Assembly: GCA_039583875.1 (NCBI GenBank)
Contig: CM077149.1
Span: forward strand, 154,780,249-154,844,248
DNA: 64,000 nt
Direction of reading: 5' to 3'
From: Platanthera guangdongensis
Taxonomy: Eukaryota > Streptophyta > Magnoliopsida > Asparagales > Orchidaceae
Under the pieces are notes generated by a model. It did not search any database. It saw only the letters and a program-made list of their open reading frames with translations, and had not been told where the DNA came from. Below are positions 20,921-34,165 of this stretch, piece after piece. Position numbers and translations under genes: made by a program. Each line of letters starts with the position of its first letter. Positions within the stretch are counted from its first letter, which is position 1.

Positions 20921-21969
20921 CGGCCCCCGTGGAAGTTCCCCCCTCCTTGGATGAGAGCTCTTCCTGGACCTTGGGCAGGTCCTCCCTGCTGCCTCCAGCC
21001 TGGTTCCGGACCCTCCTGTCCTTGGAACCCCTGAGCTCTCTGCTCCTCTCGCCTTCTTCCTTCCTGATGTCTTGAGCCACCCTGCTCCTTTGACTCTACC
21101 TCCGTCAACTTTTCCAACCTCTTGACAAATGCCGGGTTGGCTGCCTCCATGACAATCTTCTCTGCCGCCCTTTCCATCAGCTCCTCGAAGGAAAGGGGGG
21201 CCTTCCGGGTCAAGCTCATCTTGAAGAAGCCCTCCTTCAGCCCAACGGTGAAAGCCATCTAGAGAGCATACCCTGGCATCTCCTGGACCTCCAAGATATC
21301 TTCTTGGAACCTGTCAACGTAACGGGCCAGCGACTCCTCGACCCCCTGCCTTATCAGGAAGATGGACTCAGGACTGCTCTTCCGCTTCTTGGAGGTGGAG
21401 AAGCGAAGCTGGAAACTCCGGCTCAAGTTCTCGAACCCATAGATCGACCTTGGAGAGAGTTGATGAAACCAGTCCCTTGCCTTCTCCTTCAATGTGATCG
21501 CAAAGAGGCGACACTTGAAGGCATCCGTCATTGGCCTGAGGGAGACGACATCCTCGAACCACTGCAGGTGCTGGACAGGGTCATCCTTCCCTGTGTAGTA
21601 AGCCATGTCCGGCTCTCTGAACCCCTCGGGAACGGGAGCTGAGATGATTAGCTCGCTGAAGGGTGACCCCCTAAGGGGTGGTCTCGCCTGGTCCACTCGC
21701 GCCACCTGCTCGCCTGGAAGGGTGGCACTTGCCGGGCTGGAGAACAACTCCCGGCCGGTGAGGTCTCGCTCGACCCCATCTCCCATCCTCTCCTTCTCTG
21801 GCCTTATTCCTGGTGCACTTCCTTCTCCCCCTGCTGGGGTCATCTCGCCTAGGCCCCTGGGAGTCGACTCGTCGAGAGGGGGAGCTAACTCCTGGGGGGT
21901 CGGAGTGGAGCTTCCACCCTGAGGAGCAATGCTTCGCAGCATCTCCATAATGCCTTGGATGAAGGCCAT
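20851..21969 (-). pseudogene. Element E gag
   Basis: The frame starts at MAFIQGIMEMLRSIAPQ (21969) and contains the Retrotrans_gag pattern: MAYYTGKDDPVQHLQWFEDV, LKEKARDWFHQLSPRSI, LIRQGVEESLARYVDRFQED. A TAG at 21259-21261 splits YAL from MAFTVGLKEG. The likely ancestral CAG differs by a C-to-T change. After it the frame stays open to 20851 (RKAPLSFEELMERAAEKIV and a Q/G/R-rich tail). One stop, plus the frame change near 20900, is the main damage. Confidence 0.88.
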
Positions 21970-22102
21970 GAACTCTTACCTCCCAACAAAGGGTCCTGGG
22001 CTGGGGAGCTCGCCGAGATCATCACTACCTCCCTGACCTCCAGTCATGACACTCTCCCGAGATCTTCTGTGTTGGCCACTCTCCACGCTCACCGCACCAA
22101 AA

Positions 22103-23125
22103 TGTTGAAACCAAAAACTTGGTCTCTGTGGAGTTCGGGGTCCATAGAAAGGGGTGACCTCACACCTACTACACCCGGAGGAACGTCACGGACCAAAGAT
22201 CAAGAAGCTAGAAACAGACCCTCGGCTTTAGCGCGGAGGTCCCACCTCACACCCGGAAGGCTACCTGAGCACTTCCCCTCCCTAGCCAATGCTCGAGCTA
22301 GGGTGCCTGGGAGGAGCTCTCTCTACTCTACCAAGAAGAAGCTAAGGGAGGAGGAAGCAAGCCAAAAGTCCTCTCCAAAGGCACCCAAAGGGGTCTATTT
22401 ATAGTTTTCCAAATCCCATGGGCCAAAATGTCCGAAATGCCCTTAGGGCCAAAAGACTTTGGGCCAATAGGAAACAGCCACACCGGGGGGTAAAGAGGTA
22501 ACTCCCCCCCGAGGGAAAAACGGTAAAAGCAAGGTCCACAGAGGTCTAGGGGGCGGAGGGCGAACCCTCCCCGGACTAGCCTCCTGGGGAGAGAAGGCTG
22601 GCCGCCCGGTCTCGCCCCGCAGGCTAGCCGCCTGGGGCGAGAAGGCTGGCCGCCGGTCTCGCCCCGCGAGCTCGCCGCCTGGGGAGAGAAGGCTGACTGC
22701 CGGTCTCGCCCCGCGAGCTCGCCGCCTGGGGCGAGAAGGCTGGCCGCCGGTCTCGCCCCGCGAGCTCGCCGCCTGGGGCGAGAGGGCTGGCCGCCCGGTC
22801 TCGCCCCACGAGCTCTCCGCCTGGGGCGAGAGGGCTGGCCGCCCGGTCTCGCCCTTGCCCAAGGCCAGGGTGTCGGGGGCGGGATCCTGATCTCCAGCCA
22901 GTCCCGCCATCCCACCTCGCGCCTAGCACGCCAGGGGGGTGCCGGCCATCTTGCCGCACCCGCCCCTCTAAAGGGCCCGGGGGAAGATGTTGATTTTTCC
23001 TCCCCCTACTAGTATGTTTCCAAGCCAGAGCCAAAATTGGCCATCGAGAGTGAAAAATCTCCAAAAAACTTAAAAAAGCGTCTGCCTTATTTTGGGCCCA
23101 CTCCTCGCGAATACGGGGTTGTACA
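22103..23125 (-). repeat. 5' LTR of element E
   Basis: 1023 bp. The adjoining 21 bp (22082-22102) read TTTTGGTGCGGTGAGCG on the minus strand and should be the primer site, but I cannot name the tRNA. The LTR has about six 47-bp units. Confidence 0.95.
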
Positions 23126-23960
23126 GATAGCTTGTCGAGGTATGACGTTTTAATTATTTATCGCCATAATTGTTTTCTGTCAAGACGGGTGATTGTGGGA
23201 TAACGTTGCAGAAATGTTTTAAGTGTTGAAGGGAAGGGCATTAGTGTAATTAAGTTTAAACTTATATTGGTTTTGAAGAGGAGCACCGGTTCAAGCCCCT
23301 CTCCCGACACTTCTATTTTAAACCCCAACGGTACGGAGAAACCGCAAACCCCCACCCGACTTCGGTTTTCCGCAACATCGAGCGTTCCGCCTCCTGCAAC
23401 CCTAGTCGGCGCTTTCCCCTGCTCCGATTCTTAGCGTCGACCCTCCCTCCTTCCTCTGCAGGTGCCGACGAGTCTCCTCCTCCCTTCCCATGCCGTAGGA
23501 GAGCCGGATTCATCCTTAACCGGTGGAAGTCAAGAGTGCTGAAGCATCGTTTTGGTCCCGGTGAGTTTAGTTCCTCACTTGTCTTCATTTCTTAGTGGAA
23601 ATCCTTCTAATTGGAAATCGATTCTAACTATCTGCTCTTTCCTTCATGCCCTAATTAGGGATCAGAGTACTAGATCTACCGCAATCTGGGGTTGATCGCA
23701 TAGTTGAGTCTTAATCGCTCTCACATAGAGGTAATGTACCATTTTGTTTTTCATATTATTACCCGAGTCATTTTGAGTTCCTTTACCGATAACCCTAAAG
23801 GGAAAAACGCGTAATTTAGAGTGGTCATGGATTACAGATTTTTGGTGGACTCGGGGAAAAGTTATGGAAGCCCTTAGTAGTCAGATCTGTTGGGAAGGAG
23901 CACCATGACACCACGTCGAGTGTACGAGCGTCGCAATGCTACTGTAAGGAAGTCTAAATC
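23126..23960 (+). repeat. Element A 5' LTR, piece 2
   Basis: It continues piece 1 (CTTGTCGAGGTATGACG...) and aligns with 37748-38144 until GAAGCATCGTTTTG. The remaining 400 bp are absent from the 3' LTR, which has a deletion there. It ends with the aaatc target of element B (23956-23960). Confidence 0.93.
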
Positions 23961-25612
23961 TGATGACTAATATTTCAGTTATTATTTTGAATTATATTTT
24001 GATATTTACGTGTTTTATTTCTTTATTTTTATATAAAATTATCTTTAAAATTACTAATTATGGTTCTAACATTATATTTTATAGGAATTCGACAGGCCTC
24101 AGGTGATTTTATTGCAATCCACAAAAGTCCGCGCCATCGCCGCCACCTTTGCATGTTGTCATCGCCATCACCGCCATGCTCACCGCCACCTTTGCAAGAG
24201 GTCGTCACGTTCGCCGTCGTGTCCCGTTCATGTCGCCATCGTCGCGCCGTCAATAATCATGCCGCAACGTCATCGCCGCACCAGCCCTCACGTGCAGCCC
24301 TTTGAAGATTATAATTGAAGCAGCCCCGCCTCTCCTTGTTGATGCCAAACCGTGAGCCTCTTTTGTTGCAGCCCATTTTCAGCCCACCTCCACTTCATTA
24401 ATCCTTGCAATCCACTTACTCCTCAATCAATCACAAGCAGTCGGCCATCCTCATTGATTGCAATCCGTCCACTTCAAAACCAACCATGCATGCACTCCAT
24501 TTAAATCAAATAAATCGCCATCACCTCCATCATGCATGCATGTAACTCTTTCTCTCTCCATCTCATTAAACACCATTCATGCATTTAGCCTTCTCTCTCT
24601 CTCCTCCCATTTATCATCATTCATGCATCTCCACCCCCTTTGGTTCTCTTCATTTTCTCCATCTAGAACATTCTCCCTCTCCTATAAAAGGACCCCATCC
24701 CTCAAGCTTTAGGGGGAATGTAGAAAGTAGAGTGCTAATGTAGAGAGTTAGAATATTCTAGAGAGCAAGCTTCCATTTCAAGTATTTGTATTTCCTTGTT
24801 GTTTTTCCATTTCTCCAAGCAATAGTTTAGTATTTTTTTTCATTTTGTTATGTACTCTTGTTCCTAGTTTAATGAAAATGCAATTTTCTTTTCTTTTATT
24901 TACTCTCTCTAATGCTTAGCTAATTTTCTTTTTTGTGCCCGATCACGATGATATTTGCGATAAAATAATATCTTTCATTTTATGTTGCATTGGTATTTTT
25001 ATTTTTGATCCGACCTTTATCAATATCGTATCGACTCCGTATTTCTAGTATACGATAGTAGATTCCGATCTCATATTCGAGTAGCCGAGAGACTCGTGAA
25101 TATGAAAGATCACTCAAGGAATGAAGGAGTTGCACGCAATCCTAGATATAGGACGACGTAAATCCTCCGGATTGGAGTCAAATCCAATAGTGCGGGTCAC
25201 CTCGATAATGCGACTTTATCCCCTTTGATTTGCAAAGAGATTTCGGTCGAAACGTCTAGAAGTTAGGAGATTTAATGCTCTAGTGAGATTATTTCTTATT
25301 TTCGAATCCGTCACGGTCTTTATAAAATTACGAATGTTAAACTAAATTATTCCGTTATTTTATTTCAAAGTGAATCGTCGATCGAGCACTCTTTTGCAAT
25401 AGTTTATTTCTCTTTTACCTAAGTTTAGTTTGTTTTTTTATTTTCAAAACTCAATCAATCGTTCGGTAGGATAATAGAGTCGTTGTGAGTAATAGTACTT
25501 GTCTGCCACGAGTTTTTATACGACCTTGATATATTTTTATCACTATACTATAAAACGATAGGTACACTTGCCTATTCGGATTGTAGTCCGTGAGACGATT
25601 TTTTACGCATCA
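23961..25612 (+). repeat. 5' LTR of element B
   Basis: 1652 bp. It contains CCTATAAAAGGACCCC (TATA at 24682-24689) and a C/T-rich leader. About 540 bp (roughly 24317-24876), including the TATA box, are missing from the 3' copy. Confidence 0.94.
24682..24689 (+). promoter_or_regulatory. TATA box of element B 5' LTR
   Basis: CTATAAAA in a CT-rich context, about 30 bp before an AGGGGGAATG leader. It is absent from the 3' LTR because of the deletion there. Confidence 0.65.
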
Positions 25613-25636
25613 CGTTTTTGTCGCCGTTGCCGGGGA
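25613..25636 (+). promoter_or_regulatory. Primer-binding site of element B
   Basis: TTTTGTCGCCGTTGCCGGGG lies just after the LTR. It differs by one base from the TGGCGCCGTTGCCGGGGA site used by many Athila/Tat elements. Confidence 0.7.
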
Positions 25637-26046
25637 CTATTTTTGGCAATATTACGAAAGCATCGAGTTTATTACTTCTACTAAAATTAAAAAACAAAAA
25701 TATTTTTTTTTTAATTTAATTTTTCTACTTTCACCTAAATTATCTTAGAAAGGGAGGTTTGAGCTTCATCCCATCGTACCTCCTATTACCTTGCGAACCC
25801 TTCACCGGGTAGCAGGGGCGGATACAAGGGGGGGGCCCGGGCCCCCCCAAGAAATAAAAAAAATCAGAACTTCTGCTGTGTAATCATGTTTTCTGGTTTT
25901 TTTGGTACCCGCCAGCTTGTTTTCCTGACAAGAAATTAAAAAAAAAATCAACCTGCCCATACTGCTTAATGCTGACACGGAAGTCTCCATCAACCTTTCT
26001 CCCTGAAAAACATATATATATATATATAAATATATATATATATAAA

Positions 26047-26999
<953 letters not shown>

Positions 27000-27504
27000 T
27001 TTATATATATGTATACTTATATCCGCTCCAGCCTCCAGCCGGCCCTAAATCTCGGCGATTGCTCCTCTTCTCCCGATTCCTGCTTGGCTGCTCCCCTTTC
27101 CATCCTTTCGGAATTCCGATCGAGGCTCGCTGGTCGCCGCCCGTCTCGCCGAGTCGTAGTCGATTCCGATCGAGGCTCGCCGGTGCTCCTCTTCTCCTGA
27201 TTCCTGATCGAAAGCTGGTAACTTAACAGATTTTTCTTCCTTGCCGAGTGGAATTTTCATGTTTTTCAGTTCTTAGTGGCACCTCATCACTTGATTCTTT
27301 TATAGCTGAGTCTTTAATAGTTTTTTAGAGCAAAGTCTTATATAACAGTATGCTCACTTGATTTAAAAGATTATTTATTTCCAACTGGAATGCTCGCTGA
27401 GCAAAATGCTCACCAGCCTAATTTACTCTGTACATTATCAATTTTTGTGTTATGTTTTGGAATGGTTTTGTGATTAATCTACAATATTACGTTATTAGGT
27501 TTTC

Positions 27505-28251
27505 ATGAAAAAGGTAAAAACAATTCACTCATTTTTCAATAAGAAATTCTCAAGTGAAATCGACACACCTACATCATCAGAGCAAGTTAATGTTGATTCT
27601 CCGTTAGTTAATGTTGATTATTCCCCACTTGACCACCATTCACTCGCTTTCGAGCGTGATCCTGGATTACGGCCTCAAATTTGGGAGTATCCTCTAAATC
27701 AACAAGATGAAATGCGACGATCATATCTTAAAGCTGGGTCTTATCAACACAAGCTTCAAGAGTATCCATCCTTTGACGAACATCATCGAAGATTTCAAAG
27801 TTCCTGGTTCGAGAGATTCCCATGGTTAGAGTATTCTCCTGCAAAAGATGCCGCATATTGTTTGCCGTGCTATATTTTCAATAAACAGATCCCTGATCGA
27901 TTTGGGACAAGCTCGTTCACAACTGAAGGTTTTCGAAACTGGAAGAAAGTCAATGGAAAGAATTGTGCTTTTTTAACTCATATTGGGAAGGATCATTGTT
28001 CTCCACACAACATTGCAGTCCAAGGTTGTGCAGATTTAATTTCTCAATGTCAACATATAGATACAGTAATGGAAAGACAATCTTCTAAGCAAATTGTCAT
28101 GAATCGATTGCGGGTCGGAACTTCAATTGATGCTTTGCGATATTGTGCATTCCAAGGTATTGCATTTCGAGGTCATGATGAAAGTCAAGAATCAATTAAT
28201 CGCGGTAATTTTGTCCAAGTGATTAAATTACTCCGAACTTATAACAGTTGA
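27505..28251 (+). pseudogene. hAT transposase, N-terminal part (TTF zinc finger)
   Basis: The 248-codon frame begins MKKVKTIHSFFNKKF, the usual start of ZMYM1-like plant transposases. It then carries DPGLRPQIWEYPLNQQDEMR and WFERFPWLEYSPAKDAAYCL with CLPCYIF (TTF-type zinc finger). It ends within the DUF4371 region (AFRGHDESQESINRGNFVQV). Family members run to about 700-800 residues and finish in a hAT dimerisation domain. Here the catalytic core's later part and the dimerisation domain are missing. The stop codon TGA is made by the junction with a copied 38-bp segment. Confidence 0.88.
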
Positions 28252-28284
28252 TTATTCCCCACTTGACCACCATTCACTCGCTTT
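28247..28284 (+). repeat. 38-bp exact copy of upstream transposase sequence
   Basis: It is identical to 27613-27650 (GTTGATTATTCC...CTCGCTTT) in direct orientation, 634 bp downstream. It sits exactly where the transposase is truncated. Confidence 0.97.
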
Positions 28285-30220
28285 TTCTTCTTTTGATGAC
28301 CCTTTCTTTCCCATTTTACATACGACAGAGTTCTTCTATAACTCTGTGCGTTCATTTTCGGGCGTCATTCCATTGAAGATTTCACCCCATGTCGGTGCGA
28401 TTCTTCAATTTTTCTCTTTTTTGATGTACTTCCCTAAGCGCATACTTAGGGAATTACCTCTTCACTTTAGTTTTTATTTTACATTTAGCTAACCAATAAC
28501 GTCGGGCTCAGACGACGTTAAACAAAGAGCGCTCTTGGGAGGCACCCCTTGCTTATCCTTTTTGTTATTTCTTTTTTGCTTATTGTGTTTTGCAGGAATA
28601 AAACCTCCGGCGGTTCGTTTGGCTCCATCATTTTTTTTCTCTTCCTTAGGCCTGAGCCGGTGTCCAGCTTAAGCATGGGGGAACGAAATCAGCATTCGGC
28701 CTCACGACTCCGGGGGAGTTGATCTTTTTATTTATTTACTTTATTGCACCCCCACTCTTCTTTTCTTCTTGTCTTTTTCTTTCCTCATACTTACTCTTCA
28801 ACATTGGGGACAATGCTGAACTTTAAGCATAGGGTAGTGTTTTCCCTTTCTTTTTAAGTCTTTCAAAAAAAAAATACAAAAAATGAAAACAAAACAAAAA
28901 AAAATTAGAAAAAAAAACTGGAAAATACAAAAATTTCATGTCTTTTGTATTTGTCTTGTTCTTAGGCTTTGTTGTACTCGTTCAGCCGAAATAAAATTTT
29001 CTAATCATTCATTTTAGCTATGTTTATTTGAGTATTATGTTGACTCTTGCAGTGTTCCTAATTAAGGTAGTATGTTAGTGTGAAAATTTTGTTTGAAAAT
29101 TGCGCTTTTGCGTAGCTATCTTTTTATATTTTTCACTTTTATAAAATTTATCATCCGTTGTTTTTCTCTTTTTAATTCTATGTAGTGTTGATAAATGATT
29201 AGTGCATTAGGTGTGAATAAATCTGGACGCTTATTAATTTCATTTTCATGAAGAATTTTTGTTTCTTATTTCCTAGCTAGAACTTGTCTCTTTGTTTTTT
29301 TTCAATACTTTACTTTAGATAGACTCAGTAGAAGCATGAAAATGATTGTGGCCTTCTCTTGATTCGTTTGAGCCTTTGCATACCAGACAGAAAATCTTAA
29401 CCGTTGCTAGCCATTTTGTGCTTTCTCTGCGTTCCTTTTGTAGCCCCACTTATTTTTTACCAAAGCCAAAGAGCCATCCCATGTTGCACACTTAAATTTT
29501 GAGCTTTATTTATACTAGTGTGTGCTTCCATTTTGTGAAAAACAGTGAATGTTCAAAAATATTATCCTTTTGCTACAAAAGAAAAAAAGGGGAGAGAAAA
29601 ATGTTGAAAAGGTTGAAGAAAAATTGAAAAATTATTATGTGTGTATTTCTTTTGACCCCTAACTTTATATTTCAAAATTTGGGGTGTCAAAATTTATTTT
29701 TGCTAGCACAACTGTTTTTGCAAAGCTCTTCATTTTGTTTAAGTGTGCTTTAACCCTTCATGTTTATCTTTTGCTATCTGCACCTTAAACCTATGCCTAA
29801 ACGCTACACCTAATGTAAGTCCTTTTGATTCATGCTTCTTTGGTCTATTTTTAGTATTGTAATGAGAATGATTTTGGGTAAGTTTTCTAGGTAGGAGTAA
29901 GAGCTTAATTAAGATTGATGTGATTTTAATGGGTCTCTTAGGTTTTAGTAACAACTCAATGTACATTTTGTTTGACACTTTACTTAGCTTTTGAATTTGC
30001 AAAAACATTGGATGATTTATTTTTATTCTAGTGAAATTTGTAAATTTATATGGTATGTTTAAGTAATCTGTTTCACTTCTTTTTCATCACTCTCCCTATC
30101 TCTAATTTCGCATCGTACTCATAGCGACATGGTTAGATTATTTGATTAGACTATTTTATTTTTTTGCTAACTTGTAAGTCTTTGCATGGGGGCAAGCAAA
30201 TGCTCAAGCATGAGGGTATT
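28285..30220 (+). other. Element B internal 3' region, no gene
   Basis: AT-rich sequence with ACATTGGGGACAATG (28802), poly-A and T-rich stretches. It ends in GCATGGGGGCAAGC...CATGAGGGTATT next to the 3' LTR, where purine-rich blocks likely include the polypurine tract. Only short open frames occur on both strands. Confidence 0.7.
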
Positions 30221-31337
30221 TGGTGACTAATATTTTAGTTATTATTTTGAATTATATTTTGATATTTACGTATTCTCTTTCTTTATTTTTATATAAAATT
30301 ATCTTTAAAATTACTAATTATGGTTATAACATTATATTTTATAGGAATTCAACAGGCCTCGGGTGATTTTATTGCAATCCGCAAAAGTCCGCGCCATCGC
30401 CGCCACCTTTGCATGTTGTCATCGCCATCACCGCCATTTTTCACCGCCACCTTGCAAGAGGTTGTCACGTTCGCCGTCGTGTGCCCGTTCATGTTGCCAT
30501 CGTCGTGCCGTCAATAATCATGCTGCAACGCCATCGCCGCACCAGCCCTCACGTGCAGCCCTTTGAAGATTATAATTTTCTTTTCTTTTGTTTACTGAAA
30601 ATGCAATTTTCTTTTCTTTTGTTTACTCTCTCTCTAATGTTTAGCTAATTTTCTTGTTTGTGCCCGATCACGATGATCTTTGCGATAAAATAATATCTTT
30701 CATTTTATGTTGCATTGGTATTTTTATTTTTGATCCGACTTTGATCAATATCGTATCGACTCCGTATTTCTAATACACGGTAGTAGATTCCGATCTCATA
30801 TTCGAGTAGCCGAGAGGCTCGTGAATGTGAAAGATCACTCAAGGAAGGAAGGAGTTGCACACAATCCTAGAGATAGGCCGACGTAAATCCTCCGGATTGG
30901 AGTCAAATCCAATAGTGCGGGTCACCTCGATAATGCGACTTTAGCCCTTTTGATTTGCAAAGAGACTCCAGTCGAAACGTCTAGAAGTTAGGAGATTTAA
31001 TGCTCTAGCGAGATTATTTCTTATTTTCGAATCCGTCACGGTCTTTATAAAATTACGAATGTTAAACTAAATTATTCCGTTATTTTATTTCAAAGTGAAT
31101 CGTCGATCGAGCACTCTTTTGCAATAGTTTATTTCTCTTTTAACTAAGTTTAGTTTGTTTTTTTATTTTCAAAACCCAATCAATCGTTCGGTAGGATAAT
31201 AGAGTCGTTGTGAGTAATAGTACTTGCCTGCCCCGAGTTTCTATACGACCTTGATATATTTTTATCACTATACTATAAAACAATAGGTACACTTGCCTAT
31301 TCGGATTGTAGTCCGTGAGATGATTTTTTACGCATCA
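30221..31337 (+). repeat. 3' LTR of element B (internally deleted)
   Basis: 1117 bp. At the position of the missing 540 bp there is a 23-bp exact direct repeat (30574-30596 and 30605-30627), present once in the 5' LTR. Confidence 0.94.
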
Positions 31338-32592
31338 AAATCCTTTTAGTTAGACATATCAAGTAATTAATTTATGTACACATGTGTAAGTTTTGTACAA
31401 GCATCATAACCATGTATAAAAACGTGTGACGGTAGAAAAACGGTCGCGGAATTAGTTGTAGGATAACACCCTTTTCCAAGACCCTAATAGTCAGATCATG
31501 TATGCTAACGTTACGTACGAAACCTTTACACGTATACGCAAGTTTGAGAACTTGTTTAATTATGGGCGTGAACGTCCCTTCTAGCGAACCACGAGAAAAT
31601 CAAGAGGTCGCTCAGTAGTACACCAAAAGAGATGTCTCAAGCAGAATAGCGTTAGATCAAAAAGGGTCAGTAAGCACACATAAGTTTTCTCGTGCTTGGT
31701 AGAGCCGCACTACCTTTCTCATAAGGCATATGATACCCTATGAGCAGTAGAGTCTTGAGAGTTGACTCCCCTTTGATACGGTTAGTGGATTCGAGACCGT
31801 GTCCGCGCGACACTAAAACAATTGAGTTCGTAAGATGGTCTCGGGTCGTCAGTTTTTCAGATGCGCGTTAGGAGCTACTCTGCCTAGAGTCTTTCAAGTA
31901 TAAGTGCAGATTAGAAGCCACCTCGAACTCAAGTGTAGACCTGACGTGAGACAGTACACTAGATAGTGAACGCCGAGACTTATGTAAATAAAATGAAAGT
32001 TCATGAACATAGAACGAGTATGTGTGTTGACCAAGAAACATTGTGAAGACATGCATAACATCTAGCATAAAAATTTTCTTTTAATGAACAAAACTATTTT
32101 TTTCTAAAGACATGCATTCGTCATTTAAGAAAATGTTTTAGTGTCACTAGTAGGAGCTATTTTTCCTTACTTTGATCCCTTGTGGACAATGTTTTACAGG
32201 TGACCTAGGTGAGAAACTACGCCTAGGATGAACGTCTTTGTGGTGTCAGTTTGTAGTTGGTTTCTCATTCAGTTTTCTTTCCTTTCAGCATATACTTGTA
32301 GACTTGGATATTGTATCTTGTTAATCTTTTGAATATCATGTATCAGACTTATTATGGTACTTCAAATTTTCAGTTCTTTTATCTCAATTTATGTTTAGTG
32401 GCTCTGTGAATCCAGCTTATAACGGTATGTGGTTACCCTTAGTTTCTTTCATAGCTTCCGTTGTAACTTTAAATTCTCAGTATTTTTCTTTATACCTGCT
32501 GTGTACTAGTTTTAATACTGTTTTCTAGTTCTCTTTATATCGCTGACCCGGCCGGACGGCTGATTTTTGAAAAACTGGAAATGGGTGTTGCA
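31338..32592 (+). repeat. Element A 5' LTR, piece 3
   Basis: From the aaatc duplicate onward it continues LTR sequence. From 31437 it aligns with 38151-39308 and ends GGGTGTTGCA. Together with pieces 1 and 2 the intact LTR would be about 2.16 kb. Confidence 0.94.
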
Positions 32593-32612
32593 AATTGGTA
32601 TCAGAGCCAGGT
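32593..32612 (+). promoter_or_regulatory. Primer-binding site of element A
   Basis: AATTGGTATCAGAGCCAGGT directly follows the 5' LTR and is complementary to initiator tRNA-Met. Confidence 0.92.
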
Positions 32613-32854
32613 TTAGGATCCCTGGACCCAAAAAAGATTCACAGAGTCATAAGACTGTAAGAGTAAACACGTGTTAGTAGAGTATTTAAGTTGCGTCTAA
32701 ACACTAATTTTCGCAAGGGTATGAAATTACTTGCTGTGCCAGATTTCCCTGATGCAATGATAAATAATCATACTTCTTTTATATGCTCTATCAGACATCA
32801 CGAGTCAGTGAACCGGGTGAATTTTCACGTCAGAACCTTGTTACTAACACTACC

Positions 32855-33937
32855 ATGGGAGATACTGATGTGCCACAAGTGCCACCAGTTCCAGCAGCCC
32901 CAAAAGCCACTGACATAGCATCCCAGATTGCCAAGGCAGTTACTATAGCCTTGATGGAGTTTCAGAGAGGACTGGCTGCAGGGATTCCAGCTCCAGTGCA
33001 AGTACCAGCCCCTGCACCAGCTCCTGCACCAGCATCCGTGGAGATGACCCTGGATCGCTATTTGAGGAACTTTAGAGAGCTCCAACCGTCAAACTACAGT
33101 GGGGATGAAACCCCAATGGACACAGACGACTGGATAGCAAACACTGGAGATTTGTTGAACATTATGGAGTGTCCGGAGAACAAGAAAGTTCCCCAGACAG
33201 TTTTCCTCCTCTGGGGTAAGGCAAAGATCTGGTGAGGACAAGTACCGGGCAGATAAACCTGCAGGTAAATTGTCAAGAAAATTTCCTCTTATTTTAGAAA
33301 GTGATACGTTCATTATAAATGACATGACCATGCATTTTTGGCCAGGTCGTACAACAGATATGTTTACGTGTGGCGAGTTTTCTAGAGCCCATGCAAATTG
33401 GTTCGTGCCTCCTTCCGCACGACGAGGTCTCCAGGAGAGATATCTTAGACACTACCAGGGGACAAGACCGTTACTGAGTACGAGCGAGAGCTTACCGATC
33501 TGGCTCGTTATGCGGGTGTGATGCACAGAGATCAGGTTGAGAAGTGCAGCCGCTTTGTGGATGGCTTGCGTGACTCGTTGAGACAGCAGTTAATGACCAT
33601 GGTCAACGCTGACTACAGGAGCTTAGTGGATACGGCTCGCAGGTTGGAGACCGATCAACAGAAGGTGCAGAAGCGAAATAGTTTTCGCTCGAAGCAGTCT
33701 CAAGATTCGCATCAGCCGCAGTAGAGCAGGACTTACCAGGGTAAGAACTGGAATAAGAAACATAAGTCTGATGCTAAGAAGAGTGGTCAGTCTAGGGACA
33801 GGAGCAAGGACTACCCCCCTTGTCCTAAGTGTCAGCGTCGCCATCCAGGAGAGTGCTTGGCCAACGCAGGAGTGTGTTACAGGTGCCGACAACCTGGACA
33901 TATAGCTCGCTACTATCAGGAAGTTGGTGCGAATCAG
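32855..33937 (+). pseudogene. Element A gag with zinc knuckle
   Basis: From ATG 32855: an A/P-rich start, LDRYLRNFRELQPSNYSGDE (capsid start) and a W-rich block to KAKIW with a stop at 33233. After a 2-base frame change and a candidate intron (33265-33345) the sequence resumes as RTTDMF, then YERELTDLARYAGVMHRDQV and EKCSRFVDGLRDSLRQQLMT. Near 33820-33930 CPKCQRRHPGECLANAG and CYRCRQPGHIARYY form zinc-knuckle sequence; the last Cys is Tyr. Del/Tekay-type gag. Stops include 33725. A candidate 5'-leader intron (32719-32794) precedes the ATG. Confidence 0.85.
33265..33345 (+). other. Candidate intron in element A gag (81 bp)
   Basis: Donor GCAG|GTAAAT and acceptor TTTTGGCCAG|GT, AT-rich, with an in-frame stop if read through. 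Removal joins DKPAG to RTTDMF in one frame in the right place for a gag capsid domain. The upstream frame is itself damaged, so this is the weakest of the three. Confidence 0.5.
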
Positions 33938-34011
33938 GTAAAACGAAGCCTAGTTGTATTCATTGTATTTATTTTATTATTGTAGATGATAAATGTAACT
34001 CGTTCCTGCAG
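33938..34011 (+). other. Candidate intron after element A zinc knuckle (74 bp)
   Basis: Donor ATCAG|GTAAAA, acceptor TTCCTGCAG|TC; AT-rich with a TAG inside. It joins VGANQ to SKFEVHG in phase 0. The two flanking coding segments are in different frames without removal. Confidence 0.7.
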
Positions 34012-34165
34012 TCAAAGTTCGAGGTTCATGGCTCAAGCAGAGTAGACAAGGGCAACGCATTGATGATCACTGACGGGAGGGCACCACAGGGTCGAGATTT
34101 AATGCAGCCGAGAGCATATGGGCTTGGCCAGCAGGAGGTAAATGATCAGGAGGATGTAGTGACGG

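Larger units (their letters stand above)
17288..23125 (-). mobile_element. Element E: gag-protease-only LTR element (TR-GAG/LARD type)
   Basis: Two LTRs (17288-18357 and 22103-23125) with TGTTGAAACC and ...GGTTGTACA ends are flanked by perfect gatag duplications (17283-17287 and 23126-23130). On the minus strand, gag and a protease follow the 5' (right) LTR, then comes a 78-bp tandem array. There is no RT, RNase H or integrase, so mobility needs a helper. The Gag and DNGSSV-type protease resemble the Tat lineage. LTR substitutions are roughly 2 percent over the first 450 bp compared by eye, so it is moderately young. Confidence 0.95.
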
